Below are positions 1 through 6,724 of a stretch of DNA of 7,507 bases, in pieces. The DNA comes from Campylobacterales bacterium (GTDB lineage Bacteria > Campylobacterota_A > Desulfurellia > JAADFJ01), in contig JALWSW010000072.1 in the NCBI GenBank assembly GCA_027080125.1, positions 1 to 7,507 on the forward strand. Direction: 5' to 3'. The notes below the pieces were generated by a model. That model had not been told where the DNA came from and did not search any database. It saw only the letters and a program-made list of their open reading frames with translations. Made by a program: the position numbers and the translations under genes. The first letter of the stretch is position 1, and the number at the start of each line of letters is the position of its first letter.

Positions 1-1095
1 GTCCATACCGCTGCCGTTTTTTGCCGATATTGTGACAATTTTTGTTGCCTCCGAAATATTTTCATTAAAAACGGAGGATCTATCCTGCTTGTTCAAAACC
101 GCTAAAAAACTCCTTCCGCTTTTTTTTAGCTGTTTATATATTTTTTTATCATCATCATCAAAAGCAGATGACCTGTCTATTACCCATAAAATCAAATCGG
201 CATTTTCTGCCTCATTCCAGCTTCTGGCAATGCCAATCTTTTCAATCCCTTGAGCGCTTTCTCTTATTCCAGCCGTATCGGTCAGTTTGATTGATTTACC
301 GGACAAAGAAAATTGAGCATCAATCGAGTCTCTTGTTGTGCCGGGAATTGACGCTACAATCGCCCTGTTAATTCCCAAAAGCCGATTAAAAAGAGTAGAT
401 TTGCCCACATTAGGCTTGCCAACTATAACAATCCTAAATCCTTCGCGCAGCCTTAGACCAAGCTCATAGCTACGATAGATTTTCTCAATATCGTTTTTGA
501 TTGTAACAGCTTCCTCGTAAAGCTTTTTGTAATCGGAAAAGTAACCGTCATCAGGATGATCTATGGCAACCTCAATCCGTGCGGATAAAAGCAGCAGTTT
601 CTTTCTGAGCATGCCAAAGCGCTTACTCAGATCACCTCTGAGTTGCCGCTGAGCAATCTTTAGCGCCAATTCGGTTTTTGCATTTATTACCTCATTGACG
701 GCTTCAGCACGCAAAAGATCGATTTTTCCGTTCAGATATGCTCTTTTCGTAAACTCGCCAGGCTCAGCCGCAGTTGCGCCATTTTTCAGAAGCAATTCAA
801 GCACTTTTGAGGTGACAAGCATTCCTCCGTGACAATAGATTTCCGCCATATCTTCTCCGGTATAGCTTTTAGGAGAAAGCATAACTGCAATCATCACCTC
901 ATCAATCGTATCGTTTAAAGCAGGATCAATGATTCTGCCGTAATAAAGGCGATGAGATTCAAACTTTCGGGATGGTCGAAAAACCGTTTCGGCAATCTTT
1001 AACGCATCCGGACCGCTCATCCTGACAACCGAAATAGCGGCGGCTCCTGAGGCAGTGGAAACGGCAGCTATGGTATGATTTGAAGATACCGCCAT
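1..1095 (-). CDS. mnmE: tRNA modification GTPase MnmE (3' end cut by window edge)
   Basis: MnmE works with MnmG to install the (carboxymethyl)aminomethyl group on uridine 34 of certain tRNAs, using 5,10-methylene-tetrahydrofolate, glycine or ammonium, and GTP/K+. The frame is open from the ATG at 1095 to base 1, giving 365 codons; family members are about 450 residues, so the C-terminal helical part with the CIGK-type motif lies outside. Visible parts are the N-terminal folate-binding/dimerisation domain (about 1-120), a helical segment, and the inserted G domain: P-loop GKPNVGKST (226-234), GTTRD (252-256), DTAG (273-276), NKQD (335-338) and the SAK motif near the edge. The start is 11 bp after the yidC stop and has no good Shine-Dalgarno sequence, so translation is probably coupled to yidC. 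I saw no frameshift. The short run of four Asp codons in the G domain is just a local repeat. Identification is secure; only the 3' end is unseen. Confidence 0.96.
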   Translation of the reverse strand, partial: MAVSSNHTIAAVSTASGAAAISVVRMSGPDALKIAETVFRPSRKFESHRLYYGRIIDPALNDTIDEVMIAVMLSPKSYTGEDMAEIYCHGGMLVTSKVLELLLKNGATAAEPGEFTKRAYLNGKIDLLRAEAVNEVINAKTELALKIAQRQLRGDLSKRFGMLRKKLLLLSARIEVAIDHPDDGYFSDYKKLYEEAVTIKNDIEKIYRSYELGLRLREGFRIVIVGKPNVGKSTLFNRLLGINRAIVASIPGTTRDSIDAQFSLSGKSIKLTDTAGIRESAQGIEKIGIARSWNEAENADLILWVIDRSSAFDDDDKKIYKQLKKSGRSFLAVLNKQDRSSVFNENISEATKIVTISAKNGSGMD

Positions 1096-1106
1096 AAGCA
1101 GACAAT

Positions 1107-2681
1107 TTATACTTTTTTAGCCCGTCTATCTATGAGTAACTGCTGAGCAATCGCAAGCAAATTGTTTGTCAACCAATAGATAACCAGCCCGGCGGGAAAA
1201 CCAAGGAACATAAAGGTAAATACCACCGGAAGCGCAAGCATCATCTTTGCCTGACGCGGATCAACAGAGGTTGGCTGAAGTTTCTGCTGCAAAAACATCG
1301 ATACACCCATCAAAATCGGGGTAATATAATACGGATCGGCAACCGAAAGATCTTTAATCCAGAGAAAAAACGGAGCGCCTCGCAGCTCGATTGAGCTCAA
1401 CAGTACCTTATAAAGCGCAAAAAAGACCGGTATCTGAAGAACAATCGGAAGGCACCCGCCCATCGGATTCACCTTATATCGCTTATACAACTCCATTGTA
1501 GCTTTATTCAACTGCTCTGGCTTACCTTTGTATTTTTGCCTCAACTCCTTGATTTTTGGCTGGAGTTCCTGCATCTTTTTCATCGATACAAAGCTTTTGT
1601 GAGAAAGCGGTGCAAAAAAGAGCCGAATTATAAAGGTTAAAACTATTATGGCAATCCCGTAATTGCCAAAAAGCGTAAAGAAAAAGTGAAGCACCACAAG
1701 AAGAGGTCTTGCCAGAAATCCCAGCATACCATAATTTATTACATAAATAAGATTATGACCCAGAGGTTTAAGTCTGAAATACTCCTTTGGTCCCATATAC
1801 ACACTGGTTGTTACATCCGGACTGTCGTAAAGAACCGTTGTATAAAACGATGCGTTCAAAGTATCTTCGCTCATCTGAAAACCAAGGGCATTTTTCTCAG
1901 GAACGAGCAGACTTGCAAAATATTTGCTTTCAAGCCCTATCCAGCTTATATTGCTTGTTTTTTTGTGAATAGCTTCCTTAATCTTTTTATATTCTTTAAG
2001 TTTGCCATTCGCATAAACCGCAGCACCCAAAAAACCGTATTTCTTCTTTTTCAAATGCCCCAGATGAGGACCAAGCGTCAAACCCCATACAGGCGCCTTT
2101 TTCAGCTTTGTGCCGTCGGGGTTCTCAAAAACAATATGAACATTATAAAGGTATTTGTCAGGATAAAACGTAAATACCTTCTTCAAAACGAACTCTTTAA
2201 ATTTTGCCGTAAAAACTACAATCGTTCTGCCATTTTTCAGCAGCTTTTTACCCTTAACAACGTTGTTGTATTGAACATTTGATGCTTCCTCATTCAGCTT
2301 TTTATCGGCAAACACGATTGCCATAGGTCTGAAATTATCTTGATAGGTAACAAGTTCGGTTGGAGTTCCGCTTTTATCCTTATACTTAAGTAGTTTTACG
2401 CTTGCAACGGTGCCATCGGAAAAAAAGGCAACCCTCATTACCAAGTTTTGAAGTTTCACTGCAGGAGTGAGGTTTATGGTTTTTTTTACCGCAGCGGTCT
2501 TTACCGTTTCGCTGATATTTACCGGTTCTTTCCCTGGTGTTGTTCCAGTTTTAACGCTACTCTGGACTGCTTTAATATTCTTTTTGCTATTGAGAATCTG
2601 CTGCTTAGGAGCAAAAAGAAGCTGAGAGGCAACAAGAACAACAAAAGAAAGGGTGATGGCAATAATTAAACGTCTATCCAT
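1107..2681 (-). CDS. yidC: Membrane protein insertase YidC (Oxa1 family)
   Basis: Inserts and folds inner-membrane proteins, alone or with SecYEG. The 524-residue product has the Gram-negative layout: an N-terminal membrane anchor (about 5-24), a Lys/Thr/Ser-rich linker (about 26-75), the beta-rich periplasmic P1 domain (about 76-310), then the conserved insertase core. In the core, membrane segments are visible at about 322-358, 410-430, 450-467 and 480-512, with a charged cytosolic hairpin (about 362-403) between the first two. Arg353, in FIIRLFFAPL, matches the conserved groove arginine. MGGCLPIVLQIPVFFALY (407-424) is a hallmark stretch. The C-terminus ends in a short basic tail. The ATG overlaps the end of yidD by 8 bp, with an AAGG element 8 bases upstream, so the two are probably translationally coupled. 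The length is close to E. coli YidC (548). The presence of P1 argues against a Gram-positive host. Confidence 0.97.
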   Translation of the reverse strand: MDRRLIIAITLSFVVLVASQLLFAPKQQILNSKKNIKAVQSSVKTGTTPGKEPVNISETVKTAAVKKTINLTPAVKLQNLVMRVAFFSDGTVASVKLLKYKDKSGTPTELVTYQDNFRPMAIVFADKKLNEEASNVQYNNVVKGKKLLKNGRTIVVFTAKFKEFVLKKVFTFYPDKYLYNVHIVFENPDGTKLKKAPVWGLTLGPHLGHLKKKKYGFLGAAVYANGKLKEYKKIKEAIHKKTSNISWIGLESKYFASLLVPEKNALGFQMSEDTLNASFYTTVLYDSPDVTTSVYMGPKEYFRLKPLGHNLIYVINYGMLGFLARPLLVVLHFFFTLFGNYGIAIIVLTFIIRLFFAPLSHKSFVSMKKMQELQPKIKELRQKYKGKPEQLNKATMELYKRYKVNPMGGCLPIVLQIPVFFALYKVLLSSIELRGAPFFLWIKDLSVADPYYITPILMGVSMFLQQKLQPTSVDPRQAKMMLALPVVFTFMFLGFPAGLVIYWLTNNLLAIAQQLLIDRRAKKV

Positions 2682-2922
2682 CTTTTTTTACCTTGCCCCG
2701 AAATGGCGATTTTACAGCAGGATCGTAGCCTCCTTCGCTCCACGGTCCGCATCGCAATATGCGCCAGAGTGCCATAAACGAACCCTCTATGACGCCAAAA
2801 CCTTTTATGGCATCAATAGCATATCTTGAGCAACTCGGGTAAAACCTGCAATTTTTGCCTAATATTGGTGAAATCAACCACTGATATAGCTTGATTATCC
2901 CGATCACAACCTTTTTAATCAT
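2674..2922 (-). CDS. yidD: Membrane protein insertion efficiency factor YidD
   Basis: Small membrane-associated protein that aids YidC-dependent insertion; its exact mechanism is not settled in the family. The 82-residue product carries the full family signature: an amphipathic/hydrophobic N-terminus (about 4-21, including YQWLISP), then CRFYPSCSRYA (25-35) with Cys25 and Cys31, and RILRCGPWSEGGYDP (54-68) with Cys58. It lies 17 bp after rnpA and overlaps yidC by 8 bp, the usual rnpA-yidD-yidC arrangement. An AAGGAG ribosome-binding site (2935-2940) overlaps the rnpA stop codon, but it lies 12 bases from the ATG, which is longer than ideal. No better in-frame start exists nearer to it. Confidence 0.96.
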   Translation of the reverse strand: MIKKVVIGIIKLYQWLISPILGKNCRFYPSCSRYAIDAIKGFGVIEGSFMALWRILRCGPWSEGGYDPAVKSPFRGKVKKDG

Positions 2923-2939
2923 ACGTTGATTATTCTCCT

Positions 2940-3296
2940 TTATCTTTTTCGTTTTCTGTAATAAGCGTTGATGACCTTATCAAATTCTTTCTCAACTTTT
3001 GCATAACCGGCATCAAGCATACCTTTTCTTGAAATAAACACGATATCCAGGCATTCGCTTTCAGAAATCCTTTTTCTGAAAATCTCCCTTGCCTGCCTTT
3101 TCAGCCTGTTTCGCATAACGCTTTTGCCCACCTTTCTACTTGCAATAACCCCAAGCCTGCTGGGCGGACTCTTCTTTTTTCTTATATACAAGACAAAGCT
3201 TTCAGTCAGATATTTCTCGCCGGTATCAAAAACAGTTTTATATTCTGAAGATTTTCTTATGCGCCGTTGCCTCGAAAACCGCTGATCTAAACCGAT
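2940..3296 (-). CDS. rnpA: Ribonuclease P protein component, probable non-canonical start overlapping rpmH
   Basis: Protein subunit of RNase P, which binds the catalytic RNA and pre-tRNA 5' leaders during tRNA maturation. The RNA-binding signature RNRLKRQAREIFR is clear (62-74 counting from base 3296), preceded by SRLGVIASRKVGKSV and followed by the family's DIVFISRKG strand. The first ATG/GTG/TTG in frame is a TTG at 3191. That start gives only 83 residues and removes the conserved N-terminus, which is plainly encoded upstream: QRFSRQRRIRKSSEYKTVF at residues 5-23. The frame is open back to a TAG at 3351-3353 with no ATG/GTG/TTG. I place the start at the ATC at 3296 (118 residues, normal length), 10 bp inside the end of rpmH, with a purine-rich GGGAAG about 9 bases upstream. 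Alternatives are ATA at 3258-3260 (106 residues, GAGG 9 bases upstream) or CTG at 3207-3209. Family assignment is secure; the start is not. Confidence 0.9.
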   Translation of the reverse strand: MGLDQRFSRQRRIRKSSEYKTVFDTGEKYLTESFVLYIRKKKSPPSRLGVIASRKVGKSVMRNRLKRQAREIFRKRISESECLDIVFISRKGMLDAGYAKVEKEFDKVINAYYRKRKR

Positions 3297-3421
3297 AGTC
3301 TTGCTCTTCCCTTTCTTCTTCTTGCCGATATTATTCGCCTTCCGGTTTTGCTACTCATCCGTTTTCTGAAACCATGCACTCTAAATCTTCTTCTTTTATG
3401 CGGCTGAAATGTTCTTTTCAT
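3287..3421 (-). CDS. rpmH: 50S ribosomal protein L34
   Basis: Small, very basic protein of the large ribosomal subunit. Reading the minus strand from the ATG at 3421 to TAG at 3287-3289 gives 44 residues, the normal length. It begins MKRTFQPHKRRRFRVHGFRK, and the later part has the typical GRRIISARRRKGRARLSV. These match the family's KRTxQP, HGFxxRM and RRRKGRxRLSV blocks. It has the best ribosome-binding site of the cluster, AAGGAG 7 bases before the ATG. It lies 45 bp after amt and its 3' end overlaps the open rnpA frame. The gene is short and easily missed by length-filtered gene calling, but the match is unambiguous. Confidence 0.97.
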   Translation of the reverse strand: MKRTFQPHKRRRFRVHGFRKRMSSKTGRRIISARRRKGRARLSV

Positions 3422-3428
3422 TATAATT

Positions 3429-3434
3429 CTCCTT
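3429..3434 (-). promoter_or_regulatory. Ribosome-binding site of rpmH
   Basis: On the minus strand this reads AAGGAG, with a 7-base spacer to the ATG at 3421. It fixes the start of the short rpmH gene. Only 45 bp separate amt and rpmH, and I found no convincing -35/-10 pair or terminator in them. rpmH is therefore either co-transcribed with amt or uses a promoter inside the 3' end of amt. Confidence 0.8.
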
Positions 3435-3466
3435 TATCTCTATATTTTTACTTAATTGCAACTCAT

Positions 3467-4660
3467 CTACATATCGTAAGCATGCTCTCCATGCTCGGTG
3501 ATATCGGTTCCCTGTTTCTCCTGCTCATGAGTAACCCTGAATCCGAACAGCTTGTCCACAAGGGCATAAAGTATAAGACTAATTATTCCGCTGTAAAGTG
3601 CTACGGCAACAATTGTGATTAACTGTATCAAAAATTGATGAACTCCGCCAGAGACTCCTCCAACATACTTAACAGCCAAAAACCCAAGCGAAAGCATCCC
3701 TGTAATACTTCCTATCCCATGAACGGAAAACACATCAAGCGAATCGTCATATCCGATTTTATTCCTCAAAATTGTTGCATAGTAGCACAAAAATCCGGCA
3801 GCCGCGCCTATAAAGATAGCCCCAATCGGACTGACATAACCGCTTGCAGGGGTAATCGCGGCAAGACCCGCAACCGCTCCTGATGCCATGCCAAGCACCG
3901 TGGGCTTTCCTCTTCCTATATACTCGGCAACTCCCCACACTACAAGCGCAGCCGCAGCGGCAAGATGGGTATTTATAAACGCAGATATCGCCTGAAAAGA
4001 GATTGCCAGAGCCGATCCGGCGTTAAACCCGAACCACCCGAACCAGAGCATCGCGGTGCCAAGCACCACAAACGGAATGTTGTGAAATGAAAATGCACGT
4101 TTGCCAAATCCCTCTCTTTTTCCCAAATACAAAGCTCCAACCAAAGCCGCAATGCCTGCGTTGATATGAATAACTGCGCCTCCGGCAAAATCTATTCCGC
4201 CGAGTTTTTGAATCCATCCGCCTCCCCAAACCCAGTGAGCCACCGGGTCATACACGATGCTGCTCCAGAGAAGAGAAAAAAGCATTGTCGGAAAAAATTT
4301 TACCCGCTCAACAAACGCTCCTATTATAAGAGCAGGTGTTATAACCGCAAACATCATCTGAAAAATCATAAATGTCGCTTGGTGAATCGAACCTATCTGA
4401 GAGCTGCCTGAGATTCCTGACAAAAACAGATACTTCAGATTGCCTATGATTCCGTCTACATCAGGTCCGAAAGCCAAGCTGTAGCCAAAGACAAACCACT
4501 GCAAAGATATTATCCCAAGAATTCCAAGAGATTGTCCCAGCAAGGAAAGCACATTTCTGCTTGAAACCATTCCCCCGTAAAAAATAGCAACCCCGGGTGT
4601 CATAAGCATCACCAGAGCCGCAGAGATAAGCACAAAAACATCATCAGCTTTTACAATCAT
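3467..4660 (-). CDS. amt: Ammonium transporter (Amt/MEP/Rh family)
   Basis: Inner-membrane ammonium channel/transporter. The 397-residue product shows the family's run of about eleven hydrophobic segments. Key positions are visible: Asp158 in DFAGG, the twin pore histidines His165 (GGAVIHINAG) and His314 (FSVHGIGSITG), Phe104 and Phe212 near the expected gate positions, and the signature WFGWFGFNAGSA (206-217). The cytosolic C-terminus reads GFRVTHEQEKQGTDITEHGEHAY, close to the family's conserved tail that communicates with the PII regulator. The first residues lead straight into membrane segment 1, so there is no cleaved signal peptide as in E. coli AmtB. The ATG at 4660 has AGGAG 5 bases upstream. 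No glnK/glnB gene lies beside it in this window, unlike the usual pair; its immediate downstream neighbour is rpmH. A sigma70-like promoter lies upstream (4698-4725). Confidence 0.96.
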   Translation of the reverse strand: MIVKADDVFVLISAALVMLMTPGVAIFYGGMVSSRNVLSLLGQSLGILGIISLQWFVFGYSLAFGPDVDGIIGNLKYLFLSGISGSSQIGSIHQATFMIFQMMFAVITPALIIGAFVERVKFFPTMLFSLLWSSIVYDPVAHWVWGGGWIQKLGGIDFAGGAVIHINAGIAALVGALYLGKREGFGKRAFSFHNIPFVVLGTAMLWFGWFGFNAGSALAISFQAISAFINTHLAAAAALVVWGVAEYIGRGKPTVLGMASGAVAGLAAITPASGYVSPIGAIFIGAAAGFLCYYATILRNKIGYDDSLDVFSVHGIGSITGMLSLGFLAVKYVGGVSGGVHQFLIQLITIVAVALYSGIISLILYALVDKLFGFRVTHEQEKQGTDITEHGEHAYDM

Positions 4661-4697
4661 AATCTCTCCTCAAACATGTTTTACAAAATCATATCAC

Positions 4698-4725
4698 CTT
4701 ATACAAGAAATCCAAAAAATATCAA
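4698..4725 (-). promoter_or_regulatory. Putative sigma70-type promoter of amt
   Basis: On the minus strand, TTGATA (4720-4725) is followed by a 16-bp spacer and TATAAG (4698-4703). Each hexamer matches consensus at five of six positions. It lies about 38 bp upstream of the amt ATG, in the 109-bp gap after glyA. I found no sigma54-type -24/-12 element with correct spacing, although amt genes often use one. The promoter is predicted from sequence only. Confidence 0.5.
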
Positions 4726-4769
4726 TATTCAAAAAGTGCATTAATCCAAAACCTCGCCTCACAGAGTCG

Positions 4770-6032
4770 CTATCTGTCAACAATTTCGGGATACAAAACG
4801 AACTGCTCGCATAACTGCCTAATCTCTTTTGAAACCCTGCTTATGGTTGATTCGTCGGGATTTGACAGAATATCGGCAATCTGGTTGCCTATAATCCTCA
4901 TCTGCTCCTCTTTCATTCCCCTTGTTGTCACCGCAGGAGTTCCGATTCTTATTCCTGAGGTTACAAAAGGCGATCTTCTTTCGCCGGGCACAGTATTCTT
5001 GTTTACCGTTATTCCGGCTTTGCCCAACACCTCCTCGGCTTCTTTTCCGGTGATTCCGGTTTTTGTCAGATCAACCAGAATAAGATGATTATCGGTGCCT
5101 CCGCTTACCAGATCAAATCCTCTCTCAACTAAAACTTCAGCCAAAACCTTAGCATTTTTTACAATCTGAGTCTGATAATTTTTGAATGCTTCCGTTTCGG
5201 CTTCTTTGAAACTAACAGCTTTGGCGGCAATTATATGCATCAGAGGTCCGCCTTGAATGCCGGGAAAAATCACTTTGTCAATCTTTTTGGCAAATGGCTC
5301 TTTGCAAAGAATCATTCCGCCGCGAGGACCCCTCAAGGTTTTATGCGTTGTTGTGGTTACAAAATCACACGCCGGAAACGGACTCGGATGAAGTCCGGCA
5401 ACAACAAGTCCGGCAATATGGGCAATATCAGCCATAAGATATGCCCCAACCTCATCGGCTATCTCTCTGAATTTTTCAAAATCGATAATCCTCGGATATG
5501 CGCTTGCTCCGCATACAATAAGACGAGGCTTGAACTCTTTGGCAATCTGGGCAACCTCATCATAATCGATTCTTCCGGTCTCAGGATTTACTCCATAACC
5601 GGCAGACAGATAAAGTTTGCCGGAAAAACTGACCTTTGCTCCATGGGTAAGATGTCCGCCATTGGTCAGATCCATTCCCAAAATACGGTCAAACGGCTCG
5701 AGAGCTGCCATATAAACACCCATATTTGCCTGAGATCCCGAATGTGGCTGAACGTTTGCATGATCTGCGCCAAAAAGGCCGCAAGCTCTCTGGCGGGCAA
5801 GGTTTTCCACAATATCCATATTCTCGCATCCGCCATAATAGCGATGATGCGGATATCCTTCGGCGTATTTATTTGTCATAACCGAACCTGCCGCCTGCAT
5901 AACCGCAGTCGAAACGAAATTCTCCGAAGCAATCAGCTCAATTCCGTAGGTCTGTCTGTCGCGCTCAGCCTTTATAGCATCAAACACCTCTTTGTCGGCT
6001 TTTGCAAGCTCGTTTAATACGATTTTTTTCAT
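4770..6032 (-). CDS. glyA: Serine hydroxymethyltransferase
   Basis: PLP enzyme that interconverts serine plus tetrahydrofolate with glycine plus 5,10-methylene-tetrahydrofolate, the main entry of one-carbon units. The 420-residue product is of normal bacterial length and collinear with the family: IELIASENF (31-39), NKYAEGYPHHRYYGG (54-68), the SGSQAN cofactor-phosphate region (98-103), DIAHIAGL (202-209) with Asp202 and His205 around the PLP ring, and TTTTHKTLRGPRGG (226-239) with Lys231 as the Schiff-base lysine. SGIRIGTPAVTTRG (359-372) contains Arg362, expected to bind the substrate carboxylate. The ATG overlaps the rpiB stop (ATGA, 4 bp), and GGAGGAG sits immediately upstream inside rpiB, so the two are probably translationally coupled. 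rpiB-glyA neighbourhood is widespread in bacteria. No clear terminator follows the TAG. Confidence 0.98.
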   Translation of the reverse strand: MKKIVLNELAKADKEVFDAIKAERDRQTYGIELIASENFVSTAVMQAAGSVMTNKYAEGYPHHRYYGGCENMDIVENLARQRACGLFGADHANVQPHSGSQANMGVYMAALEPFDRILGMDLTNGGHLTHGAKVSFSGKLYLSAGYGVNPETGRIDYDEVAQIAKEFKPRLIVCGASAYPRIIDFEKFREIADEVGAYLMADIAHIAGLVVAGLHPSPFPACDFVTTTTHKTLRGPRGGMILCKEPFAKKIDKVIFPGIQGGPLMHIIAAKAVSFKEAETEAFKNYQTQIVKNAKVLAEVLVERGFDLVSGGTDNHLILVDLTKTGITGKEAEEVLGKAGITVNKNTVPGERRSPFVTSGIRIGTPAVTTRGMKEEQMRIIGNQIADILSNPDESTISRVSKEIRQLCEQFVLYPEIVDR

Positions 6033-6475
6033 TTCTCCTCCAATTTCGATATCTTATCAATTCTTCGCTGATGCCTTCCGCCATCAAACTTTGTGCTCAA
6101 AAACAGATCCACTATCTGAATTGCCAGATCAACGCCGATTACTCTGCCTCCCAAAGCAAGAACATTTGCATCATTATGACGCCTTGAATAAATTGCGGTA
6201 TATCCGTCATGACAAAGTGCAGCCCTTATTCCCTTAACCTTGTTTGCGGCAATTGATGCGCCGATTCCGGTTCCGCATATTACGATTCCGACGCAATTTC
6301 TTTTTAAAGATTCGGATACGGTTTTGGCTGCAAAATCAGGATAATCAACCGAATCGCTCGAACCGGTTCCCTCGTCAACCACCTCACATCCGGTTTGCTT
6401 CAGATGTTCTTTTATCCGCTCTTTTAACTCAAACCCGGCATGATCGGAACCGATGACTACTGTCTTGTTGTTCAT
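6029..6475 (-). CDS. rpiB: Ribose-5-phosphate isomerase B (RpiB/LacAB family)
   Basis: Interconverts ribose 5-phosphate and ribulose 5-phosphate in the non-oxidative pentose phosphate pathway. The 148-residue product is full length for RpiB. It has GSDHAGFELK (9-18) with Asp11 and His12, the phosphate-loop region VICGTGIGASIAANK (65-79) with Cys67 at the catalytic-base position, and SRRHNDANVLALGGRV (97-112) with His100 and Asn101. The catalytic cysteine and ICGTGIG context favour RpiB over the galactose-6-phosphate isomerase subunits LacA/LacB. The ATG at 6475 is preceded by a modest AGGGGAT-type ribosome-binding site. It heads the two-gene operon with glyA, behind the promoter at 6535-6563. 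Confidence 0.96.
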   Translation of the reverse strand: MNNKTVVIGSDHAGFELKERIKEHLKQTGCEVVDEGTGSSDSVDYPDFAAKTVSESLKRNCVGIVICGTGIGASIAANKVKGIRAALCHDGYTAIYSRRHNDANVLALGGRVIGVDLAIQIVDLFLSTKFDGGRHQRRIDKISKLEEK

Positions 6476-6502
6476 CCCTATCCCCTGTTATTCATCTTTA
6501 CG

Positions 6503-6527
6503 CATTGAAACGACTCACCCCTCAATG
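6503..6527. repeat. Inverted repeat in the rpiB leader
   Basis: CATTGA (6503-6508) and TCAATG (6522-6527) form perfect 6-bp arms around a 13-base loop. The outer arm sits at the predicted transcription start (about 6528), so it could be a protein-binding site or the first hairpin of the mRNA leader. A 6-bp repeat can arise by chance. Confidence 0.35.
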
Positions 6528-6534
6528 CCCCGAA

Positions 6535-6563
6535 ACTATAGCATCGAGGTAGTATAATTTCAA
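6535..6563 (-). promoter_or_regulatory. Putative sigma70-type promoter of rpiB-glyA
   Basis: On the minus strand, TTGAAA (6558-6563) and TATAGT (6535-6540) are separated by exactly 17 bp. Each matches consensus at five of six positions. The start of transcription would fall near 6528, giving a leader of about 53 bases before the rpiB ATG. This is the strongest promoter match I see in the window. Confidence 0.6.
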
Positions 6564-6602
6564 TATGGTAAATTGCTTATAAGGTTGTTTTGGGTTATTT
6601 GC

Positions 6603-6616
6603 CTGTTGCCAAACAG
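6603..6616. repeat. Small hairpin
   Basis: CTGTT and AACAG are 5-bp arms around a 4-base loop, followed on the plus strand by four T. The T run is on the strand without genes, so it is unlikely to terminate any gene here. Confidence 0.25.
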
Positions 6617-6659
6617 TTTTCAAGCGGGCAATATAATCACGGATACAAATTCGCTATGG

Positions 6660-6724
6660 GCAATAGGAGAATACTAGATTGCTTCTCCCGCACTTTTTAC
6701 AAAATAAAATGCGGGATCGCAGTG
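6660..6724. repeat. Nested and interleaved inverted repeats (palindromic intergenic element)
   Basis: Three pairings share sequence. GCAAT (6660-6664) pairs with ATTGC (6678-6682). GGAGAA (6666-6671) pairs with TTCTCC (6683-6688) in an interleaved, pseudoknot-like order. CCCGC (6687-6691) pairs with GCGGG (6711-6715) in a long hairpin whose stem extends inward through T/A pairs, and whose outer flanks (ATTGCTTCT and ATCGCAGT) are imperfectly complementary. The outer flanks resemble the AGATTGCTTC...CGCAATGACA style of dispersed palindromic repeats seen in many genomes. It lies about 60 bp past the carrier protein stop and could mark the 3' end of that transcript, but there is no T run. Confidence 0.5.

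Noticed and set aside
148..160. Short repeat of ATC triplets in mnmE
   Set aside because: It encodes four Asp residues inside the G domain and the frame continues normally, so it is a trivial low-complexity stretch.
1686..2282. 198-codon plus-strand open frame
   Set aside because: It is antisense to the YidC periplasmic domain, rich in Lys/Phe/Ile with no recognisable motif, and has no supporting neighbour on that strand.
3552..3560. TTGTCCACA, one mismatch from a DnaA box, near rpmH
   Set aside because: It is a single copy inside conserved amt codons, with no other boxes and no AT-rich unwinding region. It is not evidence for an origin.
4661..4769. Possible sigma54 promoter upstream of amt (TGCAC and TTGAA blocks on the minus strand)
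   Set aside because: The spacing between the two blocks is too short and the conserved GG/GC pairs are not both present. The sigma70-like pair is a better fit.
5235..6017. 260-codon plus-strand open frame
   Set aside because: It lies wholly antisense to glyA, whose frame is conserved throughout. The predicted protein has no recognisable domain and reflects the codon use of the real gene.
6603..6620. Hairpin followed by four T on the plus strand as an intrinsic terminator
   Set aside because: No plus-strand gene precedes it, the stem is only 5 bp and the T run is short.
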